Of a DNA stretch of 64,000 nucleotides, positions 52,863 through 61,641 are shown piece by piece. The position numbers and the translations under genes are program-made. The notes below the pieces were generated by a model. It had not been told where the DNA came from. It saw only the letters and a program-made list of their open reading frames with translations, and did not search any database. How positions within the stretch are numbered: the stretch's first letter is position 1; each line of letters opens with the position of its first letter. Location of the stretch: assembly GCF_003268815.1 (NCBI RefSeq), contig NZ_QLSV01000003.1, positions 62,001-126,000 of the forward strand, given 5' to 3'. The stretch is from Flavobacterium lacus (GTDB lineage Bacteria > Bacteroidota > Bacteroidia > Flavobacteriales > Flavobacteriaceae).

Positions 52863-53495
52863 TTAAGGAATATTCAAATATTTGTGCGTTTGTAAAGATA
52901 CTCGCCATTTTGGATTTTTCATAACGTAATCCACAATTAATGGGGTCATTTCCTCTTTTTTACTCCATTCCGGTTGTAAAAAAAGAATGGCATTCGCATT
53001 TACTTTTACTGCTTGTTCTTCGGCAAAAATAAAATCGTGTTTATTATAAATAATCACTTTTAATTCATTAGCCATATCATAGGCACTTTGAACAGGTAAT
53101 TTATTTTTCTTTGGCGAAAGACAAAACCAATCCCATTGACCGGTTACATCGTAACAACCGGAAGTTTCAATATGGATTTTTAACTGAGCCTCTTTTAATT
53201 TTTGTGTTAAAACCGACATGTCCCAAGTTAAAGGCTCTCCACCGGTGACAACAACTGTATCCGCATAGGCTTTCGCATGTTCAACAATAACATCTGTTTG
53301 TGTTGGCGGATGCAACTCGGCATTCCAACTTTCTTTTACATCACACCAATGACAACCTACATCGCAACCGCCAATTCGAATAAAGTAAGCTGCTGTTCCT
53401 GTATGATAGCCTTCGCCTTGAATGGTGTAAAACTCTTCCATTAGCGGCAGCATCTCGCCTTTTTCAACCGCTAATTGTATTTCTTTTTGAAGCAT
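52863..53495 (-). CDS. queE: 7-carboxy-7-deazaguanine synthase
   Basis: This 210-residue radical-SAM enzyme of queuosine synthesis converts 6-carboxytetrahydropterin to 7-carboxy-7-deazaguanine. The FeS-cluster motif is CDVGCHWC, with Cys at 44, 48 and 51 (CX3CX2C). EFYTIQGEGYHTGTAAYFIRIGG (in parts) precedes it and VVVTGGEPLTWD follows, the usual GGEP motif. A late segment, FLQPEWSKKEE, fits the family. No other queuosine gene is adjacent. The gene has its own promoter box at 53515-53522 and is divergent from the HerA-like gene. Confidence 0.93.
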   Translation of the reverse strand: MLQKEIQLAVEKGEMLPLMEEFYTIQGEGYHTGTAAYFIRIGGCDVGCHWCDVKESWNAELHPPTQTDVIVEHAKAYADTVVVTGGEPLTWDMSVLTQKLKEAQLKIHIETSGCYDVTGQWDWFCLSPKKNKLPVQSAYDMANELKVIIYNKHDFIFAEEQAVKVNANAILFLQPEWSKKEEMTPLIVDYVMKNPKWRVSLQTHKYLNIP

Positions 53496-53514
53496 TTTTA
53501 ATTAAAATAGGCTA

Positions 53515-53522
53515 CAAAGGTA
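53515..53522 (-). promoter_or_regulatory. -7 promoter box of queE
   Basis: The minus strand reads TACCTTTG (TAnnTTTG), 19 bases upstream of the queE start. Confidence 0.5.
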
Positions 53523-53589
53523 ATCAATTTGAAAATGAAGCAATTTGAAAATTTGAAAATCATACCTTTTGATTTATAAATGCTTTTAT

Positions 53590-53597
53590 TACATTTG
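53590..53597 (+). promoter_or_regulatory. -7 promoter box of the HerA-like gene
   Basis: Reads TACATTTG (TAnnTTTG), 19 bases before the ATG at 53617. Confidence 0.5.
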
Positions 53598-53616
53598 AGA
53601 GTTAAATCTAAAAATC

Positions 53617-55167
53617 ATGAGTAAAGCCGAAGAATTTAGTCAGCACATTATTAACGGATATGCTACCAAAGGAGATTTTATAACCTTAGGAGGAGCAATG
53701 TTAGACGGTGTACCCGTTGGTGGAAATGCCCAAGTAAACATTGCTTTAAAAACCCTAAACCGACACGGATTAATTGCCGGAGCAACCGGAACGGGTAAAA
53801 CCAAAACCATTCAAGTGCTTTCTGAGCAACTTTCCAAAAATGGAATTCCGGTTTTGATGATGGATATTAAAGGTGATTTTTCCGGAATTGCAATGCCCGG
53901 AATAGAACAACCTTTTATAACTGAACGACACGGAAAAATTAATTTACCTTATGAAATAAAAAGTTTTCCGGTGGAATTAATGACCATTTCCAAACAAAAT
54001 GGTGTTCGCTTACGAGCTACTGTTTCAGAATTTGGTCCGGTTTTATTTTCCCGTATTTTAGATTTGAACGATACGCAAGGTGGCGTTGTTGCTGTGATTT
54101 TTAAATATTGTGACGACCATCATTTACCCCTTTTGGACTTAAAAGATTTTAAAAAAGTTTTACAATATATAACTGATGAAGGTAAAGCCGAAATTGAAAA
54201 AGAATACGGTCGCATTTCAACGGCTTCAACAGGATCCATTTTACGAAAAATCATCGAATTGGAACAACAAGGAGCCGATGTATTTTTTGGTGAATTATCC
54301 TTTGATATTGACGATTTAATGCGAATTGATAAAAATGGAAATGGTTATGTGAACATCATTCGTTTGACCGATATTCAAGATAAACCAAAATTATTTTCGA
54401 CGTTTATGTTGAGTTTGTTGGCGGAAATTTACAGCACCATGCCCGAACAAGGTGATGCGGGACGACCAGAATTGGTGATTTTTATTGACGAAGCTCATTT
54501 AATTTTTGACCAAGCCAGTAAAGCCTTGCAAGATCAAATTGAAACAATCGTAAAATTAATTCGTTCTAAAGGAATTGGCATTTATTTTATCACACAAAAT
54601 CCACAAGATATTCCGGCGGGTGTTTTGAGTCAGCTAGGTTTGAAAATCCAACATGCTTTAAGAGCTTTTACAGCCAATGACCGAAAAGCGATTAAAATGA
54701 CTTCTGAGAATTATCCTCTATCCGATTATTACAAAACCGATGAAGTGATCACACAACTCGGAATTGGAGAAGCTTTTGTTACCGCTTTAAATGAAAAAGG
54801 AATTCCGACCCCACTTGTTGCCACGATGCTTCGGGCTCCGATGAGCCGAATGGATGTGTTAACTTCACAAGAAATTGACAGTTTAATTTCTGAATCTAAA
54901 TTAGCGAAAAAATACAACGAAGAAATTGATCGCGAAAGTGCTTTTGAATTATTAGATAAAAAAATTACCGCAGCAGAGGAACAAGCTGCTAAAAAAGCGG
55001 AAGAAGTAGCAAAACAAAAAGAAGCTGATCGACAAGCAAAACAAGCTCCAACTCGAACAACTTCAACCCGAAGAAGCACGGCACAAAATCCGGTTGTGAA
55101 GGTGTTGACGAGTGCGACTTTTATAAGAGGTGCTTTGGGGGTATTGAGTAAGATGTTTAAGAAATAG
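53617..55167 (+). CDS. HerA-like ATPase (DUF853 family)
   Basis: A 516-residue P-loop ATPase of the HerA/FtsK group. Walker A is GATGTGKT at 55-62 and Walker B is VIFIDEAHLIF with Asp 291 and Glu 292. GVVAVIFKYCDDHHLPLLDLKDF, SKGIGIYFITQNPQDIPAGVLSQLGLKIQHALRAFT (in parts) and the closing alanine/lysine-rich coil match the DUF853 family. HerA proteins form hexamers that pump DNA, but DUF853 members have no established job. The tail (about 445-495) is a charged coiled coil rich in Ala, Glu and Lys followed by TRTTSTRRST. No NurA nuclease is adjacent, so a classical HerA-NurA pair is not present. Confidence 0.88.
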   Translation: MSKAEEFSQHIINGYATKGDFITLGGAMLDGVPVGGNAQVNIALKTLNRHGLIAGATGTGKTKTIQVLSEQLSKNGIPVLMMDIKGDFSGIAMPGIEQPFITERHGKINLPYEIKSFPVELMTISKQNGVRLRATVSEFGPVLFSRILDLNDTQGGVVAVIFKYCDDHHLPLLDLKDFKKVLQYITDEGKAEIEKEYGRISTASTGSILRKIIELEQQGADVFFGELSFDIDDLMRIDKNGNGYVNIIRLTDIQDKPKLFSTFMLSLLAEIYSTMPEQGDAGRPELVIFIDEAHLIFDQASKALQDQIETIVKLIRSKGIGIYFITQNPQDIPAGVLSQLGLKIQHALRAFTANDRKAIKMTSENYPLSDYYKTDEVITQLGIGEAFVTALNEKGIPTPLVATMLRAPMSRMDVLTSQEIDSLISESKLAKKYNEEIDRESAFELLDKKITAAEEQAAKKAEEVAKQKEADRQAKQAPTRTTSTRRSTAQNPVVKVLTSATFIRGALGVLSKMFKK

Positions 55168-55177
55168 TAAACGATAC

Positions 55178-55540
55178 ATGAAAAAATTCAAAATACAAAA
55201 ATCCCCATTCATCGTTCCAACAACAGATGGAAAACTAATCGAAGAACATTTTGGTAAAGCTTCTGATGGTAACAATGACATTTCCATTGCTCACATGATT
55301 GCACCTCCGCATTGGAGCGAACCTTTTCAAACACCGGAATTCGACGAATATACTTATATCATTAAAGGTAAAAAACAATTTATTATTGAAGACGAAGTAA
55401 TTGTTTTAGAAGCGGGTCAATCGATTAAAATTGAGAAAAACACTCGTGTTCAATATTCCAATCCGTTTGATGAAGTATGTGAATACATTGCTATTTGTAA
55501 ACCTGCTTTTGATTTTGAGAAGGTGCATCGGGAGGAATAA
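55178..55540 (+). CDS. Cupin-domain protein
   Basis: This 120-residue protein folds as a single cupin: EYTYIIKGKKQFIIEDEVIVLEAGQSIKIEKNTRVQYSNP (in parts) contains the two conserved motif regions around residues 50-92. The metal-ligand His of motif 1 is not clearly present, so it may bind a ligand rather than act as an oxygenase. It starts 10 bases after the HerA-like gene and is likely co-transcribed. No substrate is predicted. Confidence 0.8.
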   Translation: MKKFKIQKSPFIVPTTDGKLIEEHFGKASDGNNDISIAHMIAPPHWSEPFQTPEFDEYTYIIKGKKQFIIEDEVIVLEAGQSIKIEKNTRVQYSNPFDEVCEYIAICKPAFDFEKVHREE

Positions 55541-55541
55541 A

Positions 55542-56756
55542 CTACTTTTCCTTCATGTCTTTCAACAATCCTAATGCAAAATAACTTACAGCCAATCCGC
55601 CAATAACAATACAAATCCATAAAAACCATTTGGTTTGCCAAAATTTTTGCTCCTGGCTTTGAGATTTTACTAAGTTATATTTTTTGAAATTTTCAATCGT
55701 AAGTACTTTCAACTCTTTGCTGTTTTCAAATTCAAAATTTTGTAAATCATAATTTGGTTTAGAAAGAGTTGAATCAATAATTACTGTGTAATTCTCAGTA
55801 GATTTCAGATTTGCCAACACATATTCCGGTGATTGAAAAAATGAAATTTTATTGATTTCTAAGGGTTGATTGTCTTGATTATCAATTTCGATGATGAATT
55901 CCTTTTCAAAAAAATCATCTAAAATAAATTGATTGTTGGTTTTAGAATTAATAACAAACGAACTGATTTCTTCTTGATAATTTTCGGACCGTTTCTTGAT
56001 TCTTCTTGATTTATTCACCAAAATTCGAACATTTCTGTAATACAAATCAGAACGAATATCAAAATCTATTTTTGAAATTACTTGAGGCGTTTTAAAACGA
56101 ATGCTGATTTGCGTTTTCTTTTTTTCTTTATTTGAAATGACATTTTGTGTAATATCGGTTAGCTCCAATTGACTTACATAATTTATTTCCGATTGGTAAA
56201 TGCCCACTTTCATCAGATTAATTGGCAATGATTTTTTATCAGAAAAATCAATTCGCAAAAAAGAATAGTTGTTCAATGGAAAAGAAATAGTTTTTTCAAC
56301 TTGCTTCTCCTTTTCACTATACAAATTACTCAATTGTTGATTCTGAACCAATCCAAACCAATTTTCACCATCATTGCTTCCGCTAACATTGTAGTTTTTT
56401 ACAACCGAAGTATTGGCAATCACAACCACCAAACTATTTAATGAACGTTCACTCTTATTTTCAACTTGAATCGATGTTACGGAATCGTTCAAAATTCGCT
56501 TTGAAACAATTGGTAATTCGATAAAATCGAACTTATTTTCATTTTTAGGTTTGTAATTTACAAAGGCAACTTCATTTTTATTTTCATCCAAAATTCTGAA
56601 AAAATTAGTGTTGGAATTTGTCGCCGAACGCACTTCCGGATTCAACAAAATCAAATGTAAACCATCTTGATTTATGGTAGAAAGTGTTCCGTTATAGTTT
56701 TGAGCAAATCCTTGAAATGCTATTAAAATCAATAAAAAAGCGAATTTATTTTTCAT
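55542..56756 (-). CDS. DUF3999-like membrane-anchored protein
   Basis: From the ATG at 56756 (MKNKFAFLLILIAFQGFAQ, a clear signal peptide) this is a 404-residue protein. The in-frame ATG at 56789 would add 11 residues and destroy the signal. The body is a beta-rich extracytoplasmic region with discoidin-like and carbohydrate-binding-like patterns (YNVSGSNDGENWFGL, SFLRIDFSDKKSLP). A single C-terminal helix (about 378-398, WFLWICIVIGGLAVSYFALGLL) anchors it. It matches DUF3999, which is normally paired with DUF2339, the gene just upstream that overlaps it by 11 bases. Confidence 0.75.
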   Translation of the reverse strand: MKNKFAFLLILIAFQGFAQNYNGTLSTINQDGLHLILLNPEVRSATNSNTNFFRILDENKNEVAFVNYKPKNENKFDFIELPIVSKRILNDSVTSIQVENKSERSLNSLVVVIANTSVVKNYNVSGSNDGENWFGLVQNQQLSNLYSEKEKQVEKTISFPLNNYSFLRIDFSDKKSLPINLMKVGIYQSEINYVSQLELTDITQNVISNKEKKKTQISIRFKTPQVISKIDFDIRSDLYYRNVRILVNKSRRIKKRSENYQEEISSFVINSKTNNQFILDDFFEKEFIIEIDNQDNQPLEINKISFFQSPEYVLANLKSTENYTVIIDSTLSKPNYDLQNFEFENSKELKVLTIENFKKYNLVKSQSQEQKFWQTKWFLWICIVIGGLAVSYFALGLLKDMKEK

Positions 56757-59235
56757 CAATGGCTGAATTTGTGTGAGAATCATCGACAACTAATTTTTTA
56801 ATTTTTTGATAAACAAAAGAAATAATTAAAATTAGCACACCTAATAAGATGAATGCGATTATTTTTCCGGTTTCCGAAACATTATTAATATCATAAATAA
56901 ACAGTTTAAGAATAGTTATTCCTAATAACGAAAGAGCAATAATTCGCAGTTGTTTCCAATTTCTTCGAATCCCGATAATTAAAATAATAAAAGACAACGT
57001 TCCCCATAAAACCGGATAACCAATTTTGATTACTTGTCTTTTAATTCTATCTAATTCAGCATCATAAAGGAAACTACTGTAATAATTATCTGTTGGATAA
57101 GTAGATTCGACCATCTTCTTATTGACATCACTTATCAATTCATTTCTGTCTGTAAAAAATAAACTGTGCACAATTAGTTCATTACTCAAAATATAAACCC
57201 CACAAAAAACTAAAACCCAAATTGCAAATTTTGATTTTAAAATTCCAAATACGGCTTCGCCCTTAATTTGTTTAGCAAGAACAATGACAAAATAAATTAA
57301 ACACAACAAAATGATGTAATGAAAATAAAAAGCGATACTAGAATTGAGTTTTATATATAATCCTTCGGCGAATTCTTTTGTTGGAATAGCATAATATACA
57401 ATCACATAAAGCACTACATTAGCGATTGCCAAAATAGTTGTTGCTTTGACTGACAAACTGTTTTTAGTTTTCAAACTGAAATAAACCAACAAGGCTGAAA
57501 ACACAAAATGATAGGCTAAAGCAAGCGATTGAGCACTGTAATAATTTGAAATTGATTCAAATGAATGGTAATTAATTTCGAACATTCCAACAAAATAAAT
57601 CACAACAACTGAAATCCAAATTAATACGTTTCTATAAAGATTTGGATTAAATGTAAATGAAAAAATAGCTGAATTTTCAGTCTCTTTTTTCAATAAAAAT
57701 AGGGTTGCTAATAAAGAGCCGAAAACAACGATTCCTGTGATAAAAATCGGATTTAAAATAATACTTAACTTTTCTTCATTGTAAAAGTTATAGTGAATTT
57801 CCCAATCCATAATCAAACTAAGAAAGGCTAGACCTTGTACTAAAACCGCTCCGATTTTAAACGAATTGATTTTTGATTTTTGTGATAACCAAAATAACAA
57901 AACGGCTTCGGCTGCCCAAAATAAGGTAATTTGATTTCCTTCAAATTGTAATGGAATCGTGAGTGTGGCAAAAGTAAGTGTAAGTCCGATTAACAAGTAA
58001 ATTGTATTCTTTTCTAAGCCAAATTTTCGGTATAGAATTGAAGCATAAATTAAATTATAAATTGCCAGAATTAATGTGAACAAACCTTTCAAATCAATTC
58101 CCCAATTGTGAATAATTCCCATTCCCAATCCGAAGAAAACAAAATTATTGGCGATTAAAATGACGTATTCAATTACTGAGAAATTACCTTTATTTCTAAT
58201 ATTATTCAGCACTAATTGAATGCTAAAAATAAAATAAAACAACGACACAAACAGTAAAGCTCCTTTGTGTGGTAACGAATTAGCAAAAAGTTCTTTGATG
58301 TACCATGACGTAAACAATAAATACGTAAACACAAACGATAAAATAGAAACAATTTTCCACTTTTTAAAATAAGCTATTGCAAGAATACCACTATTTAAAA
58401 TGGCGATATACGTAAACAAAACCACATAATTTCCTTCGCCGGTACTCACCATAAAAGGTGCGGCAAAACCGCCAATCAATGTGAGAACTGCTAACTCCTG
58501 ACGATTATATGCAACCGAAATAAATGCACTAAAAGCAGTGATTATCACCATAATTATAAACGCAACTGTTTGACTAAACAATTGATATTCGTGAAAAGCA
58601 ATGGCTATGGTAAAATAAAAAACACTGATTGCTCCGGCAACAATTACAGAACTAAATGCGGCGTAATTTTTCTTGAGTTTGTGGGCGATTCCCATTAAAA
58701 AGGAACCGCACAAAATTCCTATTCCAACGCGAGCGGGTTCGTTAATCCAATCTTTATCGATGGCATATTTTACAAAGAAACTGATGCCGAGCACTAAAAT
58801 TAAAATTCCAATTTTGTTAATCAGATTCTCTCCAATGAATTTTTCGATATCCGGATTTTTCTCTTTGAAACTTTCAAACCACGATTTTTGAGGAACAAAG
58901 GTTGGTTTTGGTGCTTCTTTTCTTTGAAAAGTGACCACTTCCGGTTCTTTTGGTATTTCAAATTTTGGAGATGGGATCGTTTCTTTGACTTCCTGAACTA
59001 CTTTTGGAATTTCCGTTTCAATGATTGGCGTTGGAATTTCAACTTTTGGAGGAATCACTTCTTGTTTTGATGAAGCCACTTCTTTCCCTTCAAAAGATTG
59101 AAGTTGCTTTTGAAGTTGTTCCACTTTATGCAATACTTTGTTAAGATTGTCTTGCGAAGCTTTGAATTTCGAATTGATATTGGAAATTATGGCAACTAAT
59201 AAAACGAGAACCATCATCAATAAAAAAACTTCCAT
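56746..59235 (-). CDS. DUF2339 family polytopic membrane protein
   Basis: An 829-residue membrane protein with an N-terminal helix (1-20) and a coiled coil (SQDNLNKVLHKVEQLQKQLQSF). A Pro/Glu/Val-rich linker runs to about 115. Some two dozen hydrophobic segments follow, from FIGENLINKIGILILVLGISFFVKYAID onward. It matches DUF2339, a family of unknown function in the cytoplasmic membrane. The gene overlaps the DUF3999-like gene by 11 bases, so both are translated from one message. Its promoter box is at 59258-59265. Confidence 0.85.
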   Translation of the reverse strand: MEVFLLMMVLVLLVAIISNINSKFKASQDNLNKVLHKVEQLQKQLQSFEGKEVASSKQEVIPPKVEIPTPIIETEIPKVVQEVKETIPSPKFEIPKEPEVVTFQRKEAPKPTFVPQKSWFESFKEKNPDIEKFIGENLINKIGILILVLGISFFVKYAIDKDWINEPARVGIGILCGSFLMGIAHKLKKNYAAFSSVIVAGAISVFYFTIAIAFHEYQLFSQTVAFIIMVIITAFSAFISVAYNRQELAVLTLIGGFAAPFMVSTGEGNYVVLFTYIAILNSGILAIAYFKKWKIVSILSFVFTYLLFTSWYIKELFANSLPHKGALLFVSLFYFIFSIQLVLNNIRNKGNFSVIEYVILIANNFVFFGLGMGIIHNWGIDLKGLFTLILAIYNLIYASILYRKFGLEKNTIYLLIGLTLTFATLTIPLQFEGNQITLFWAAEAVLLFWLSQKSKINSFKIGAVLVQGLAFLSLIMDWEIHYNFYNEEKLSIILNPIFITGIVVFGSLLATLFLLKKETENSAIFSFTFNPNLYRNVLIWISVVVIYFVGMFEINYHSFESISNYYSAQSLALAYHFVFSALLVYFSLKTKNSLSVKATTILAIANVVLYVIVYYAIPTKEFAEGLYIKLNSSIAFYFHYIILLCLIYFVIVLAKQIKGEAVFGILKSKFAIWVLVFCGVYILSNELIVHSLFFTDRNELISDVNKKMVESTYPTDNYYSSFLYDAELDRIKRQVIKIGYPVLWGTLSFIILIIGIRRNWKQLRIIALSLLGITILKLFIYDINNVSETGKIIAFILLGVLILIISFVYQKIKKLVVDDSHTNSAIDEK

Positions 59236-59257
59236 GTGCTAGCGGTTTGGTTACTAA

Positions 59258-59265
59258 CAAATATA
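59258..59265 (-). promoter_or_regulatory. -7 promoter box of the DUF2339/DUF3999 operon
   Basis: The minus strand reads TATATTTG (TAnnTTTG), 22 bases upstream of the start at 59235. Confidence 0.5.
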
Positions 59266-59299
59266 GTAGAAATTCCGTATGATTCTAAAAGAAATTGAT

Positions 59300-60649
59300 T
59301 TAGCGTTTTGATTGAAGAAGCTGAATAATCTTCTCTTCCACTTCTAAACTATTCCAAATTGTTTCAATGTTTTCCATTTGCATCACTTCCTCCATAATTC
59401 TATTTTGGAAATCGCCGATGGCAAGAGCTTCCGAATACGGTTGCAAACTAAAGGTTACTCGACTGTACAGTGGCATCCATTTGTCTGGATGTTTATCGGA
59501 AAACCATTTTTCAATTTTCTTTTGCAATAAAAATTTCTCATCGGCAGTTTTGGCACTCATTTCCATGAAATTGCGATAGGAAAGTTCGGCAATTGCATCA
59601 GCATTGGGTTTGCGTGATTTTTGGTATTCTTCAAAAATGGTTTCCCAATCATTTCCGTATTTTGAAATCATTTCGTTCAACACCGTAATATCTTCAAAAC
59701 CGGCATTCATTCCGTGTCCGTAAAACGGGACGATGGCATGACATGAATCGCCAATTAACGCTACTTTGTCATTGAATGTCCAAGGATAACATTGCATGGT
59801 GACCAAATAACTTTTGGGATTTTTAAAGAAATCTTCCACCAAATCGGGTATCACTTCTTTGGTGTCGGGGAAATAGTTGGCAAAAAATTCAACTAATGTT
59901 TTTTCGTCGTGCAAACTTTCAAATGAATTTTCCCCCTCAAAAGGCATAAAAAGCGTACAAGTAAACGAACCATCCAAATTAGCCAATCCCATCAACATAA
60001 AATTGCCGCGAGGCCATATATGTAAAGAGTTTTTGTCAATTTTATAACTTCCGTCTGCGTTGGCCGGAATATGTAATTCTTTATAACCAACACTTAAAAA
60101 CTTTTGAGAATAATCAAACATGCTTTGGCGTTGCATGCGGTGGCGAATTCTCGAAAACGCACCATCAGCACCAAAAACTTTATCATATTTTAAATCGGTC
60201 CACTCACCTCTTTCGGTTTCACCAATGTGCAAAGTAGCATCAGATAATGTAACATCCCAAATTCGATGTTCAAAAAAGAACTCAACACCTTCGGCTTCCG
60301 CCAAATCAATCATTTTTCGATTTAAAACACCACGGGAAAGTGAATAAATTGCTTCGCCTTCTTTGCCATAATTTTGATAGGTAAGTTTGGAATCTTGCAA
60401 ATGAATGGCTCGTTTATCAACTGGGATACCGATTTTTTTGATTTCCTCGGTCAAGCCGATATCGTCCAACGCTTTCCAACCCCGATTAGACATGACCAAA
60501 TTAATGGAACGCCCAGAAAATTCAACCGTTCGAATATCCGGACTACGGTCGAAAACATGAACAGTATGTCCTAATTTTTTGAGGTATATCGCCAATAATG
60601 TGCCGACTAATCCGGAACCAACAACGGCAATTTTTTGAGGAGTTTGCAT
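59300..60649 (-). CDS. kmo: Kynurenine 3-monooxygenase
   Basis: This 449-residue FAD enzyme hydroxylates kynurenine to 3-hydroxykynurenine in the tryptophan-to-quinolinate route to NAD. It has the FAD-binding GSGLVG at 11-16, FDRSPDIRTVEFSGRSINLVMSNRGWKAL (in parts), FGADGAFSRIRHRMQRQ and the late flavin-binding GDSCHAIVPFYGHGMNAGFED. The C-terminal segment is membrane-associated in the family. No other kynurenine-pathway gene is in the window, so the pathway is split. The promoter box at 60674-60681 lies divergent from the flavin reductase. Confidence 0.94.
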   Translation of the reverse strand: MQTPQKIAVVGSGLVGTLLAIYLKKLGHTVHVFDRSPDIRTVEFSGRSINLVMSNRGWKALDDIGLTEEIKKIGIPVDKRAIHLQDSKLTYQNYGKEGEAIYSLSRGVLNRKMIDLAEAEGVEFFFEHRIWDVTLSDATLHIGETERGEWTDLKYDKVFGADGAFSRIRHRMQRQSMFDYSQKFLSVGYKELHIPANADGSYKIDKNSLHIWPRGNFMLMGLANLDGSFTCTLFMPFEGENSFESLHDEKTLVEFFANYFPDTKEVIPDLVEDFFKNPKSYLVTMQCYPWTFNDKVALIGDSCHAIVPFYGHGMNAGFEDITVLNEMISKYGNDWETIFEEYQKSRKPNADAIAELSYRNFMEMSAKTADEKFLLQKKIEKWFSDKHPDKWMPLYSRVTFSLQPYSEALAIGDFQNRIMEEVMQMENIETIWNSLEVEEKIIQLLQSKR

Positions 60650-60673
60650 GAATGAATATCAAAAATTCAAGCA

Positions 60674-60681
60674 CAAAAATA
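60674..60681 (-). promoter_or_regulatory. -7 promoter box of kmo
   Basis: The minus strand reads TATTTTTG (TAnnTTTG), 24 bases upstream of the kmo ATG. Confidence 0.4.
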
Positions 60682-60776
60682 AGGATTATAATAGGATTTT
60701 TAAGTTTTAAAGAAAATATATTTTATTTGAATTGAATATTTTGTTTAACAATAATTGATTTTAATTAAACAAAACT

Positions 60777-60784
60777 TATCTTTG
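60777..60784 (+). promoter_or_regulatory. -7 promoter box of the flavin-reductase/photolyase operon
   Basis: Reads TATCTTTG (TAnnTTTG), 13 bases before the ATG at 60798. Confidence 0.55.
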
Positions 60785-60797
60785 TAAAAATTATTTT

Positions 60798-61433
60798 ATG
60801 CTTCATTATTCAAAAAACGCGATTCAAAACCTCTCGAAGGTTCCTCGTTTGAATTTAATCAATAGTTGTACGGGTTATAAATCGGCCAATTTAATTGCAA
60901 CCAAAACCAGTAATGGTATTTCCAATGTTGCCGTATTCAGCAGCATTACGCATTTGGGAAGTGATCCTGCAATGTTAGGATTTATACTTCGTCCGACAAC
61001 TGTACCGAGAAACACGTATAAAAACATCAGAGATTTGGGCTATTTTACAGTTAATCATATTACAGAATCTATGATTATTGATGCTCACCATACTTCGGCG
61101 AATTACGATGAAAGCATTTCAGAATTCAACCAAACCAATTTGGAAGAGGAATTTTATGAGGGCATAGAAACGCCTTTTGTAAAGGGAAGTCCAGTTCAAA
61201 TTCTCTGTAAATACCTCAACGAATACGAAATCAAAGAAAATGGAACGATTCACATTATTGCTTCGATTGAAGAATTATTTGTGAAAGAAAATCTAATTCA
61301 GAAAGAAAATTGGTTACGATTAGATTTAGAAAATGTGGTTTCTATAAACGGCTTGGACGCTTATTGTGTTCCAACAGTTGTGGATCGTTTTGAATATGCT
61401 CGCCCGAATATTCCAACAAAATCAATGTTGTAA
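60798..61433 (+). CDS. Flavin reductase-like FMN-binding split-barrel protein
   Basis: A 211-residue protein of the flavin reductase superfamily with FMN-binding segments [27 protein letters not shown] (in parts) and [18 protein letters not shown], and the downstream [13 protein letters not shown]. Members reduce free flavin or carry FMN as a redox cofactor. It heads a run that continues with DUF2256 (2 bases later), CRY-DASH and a second photolyase-family gene, all in the same direction. That makes supply of reduced flavin to photolyases an attractive but unproven idea. Confidence 0.85.
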   Translation: MLHYSKNAIQNLSKVPRLNLINSCTGYKSANLIATKTSNGISNVAVFSSITHLGSDPAMLGFILRPTTVPRNTYKNIRDLGYFTVNHITESMIIDAHHTSANYDESISEFNQTNLEEEFYEGIETPFVKGSPVQILCKYLNEYEIKENGTIHIIASIEELFVKENLIQKENWLRLDLENVVSINGLDAYCVPTVVDRFEYARPNIPTKSML

Positions 61434-61435
61434 AA

Positions 61436-61579
61436 ATGGCTCATAAAAAAGTTAATCTCCCTGAAAAAATTTGCAAAACGTGCGGCTTATCATTTGCATG
61501 GCGAAAAAAATGGGAGAAAAATTGGGCAGAGGTTTTGTATTGCAGTGAACGGTGTAGAAGAAATAAAAGTATTCATTAA
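61436..61579 (+). CDS. DUF2256 small zinc-ribbon-like protein
   Basis: This short frame begins 2 bases after the flavin reductase stop and encodes 47 residues: a basic start (MAHKKVNLP), CKTC at about 13-16, [14 protein letters not shown], and LYCSERCRR at about 35-43. The four Cys in two CxxC-like pairs and the WxKKW-type core match DUF2256, a family I recall as commonly encoded beside cryptochromes and photolyases. It probably binds zinc. No function is established. Coding is supported by its codon pattern, its position in the operon and the match to the family. Confidence 0.85.
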   Translation: MAHKKVNLPEKICKTCGLSFAWRKKWEKNWAEVLYCSERCRRNKSIH

Positions 61580-61641
61580 ACAGTTGTAAGTGTTCAGCAA
61601 AATCTTTTACCTACTACCATTAACCCATTACCTTTAAAAAA

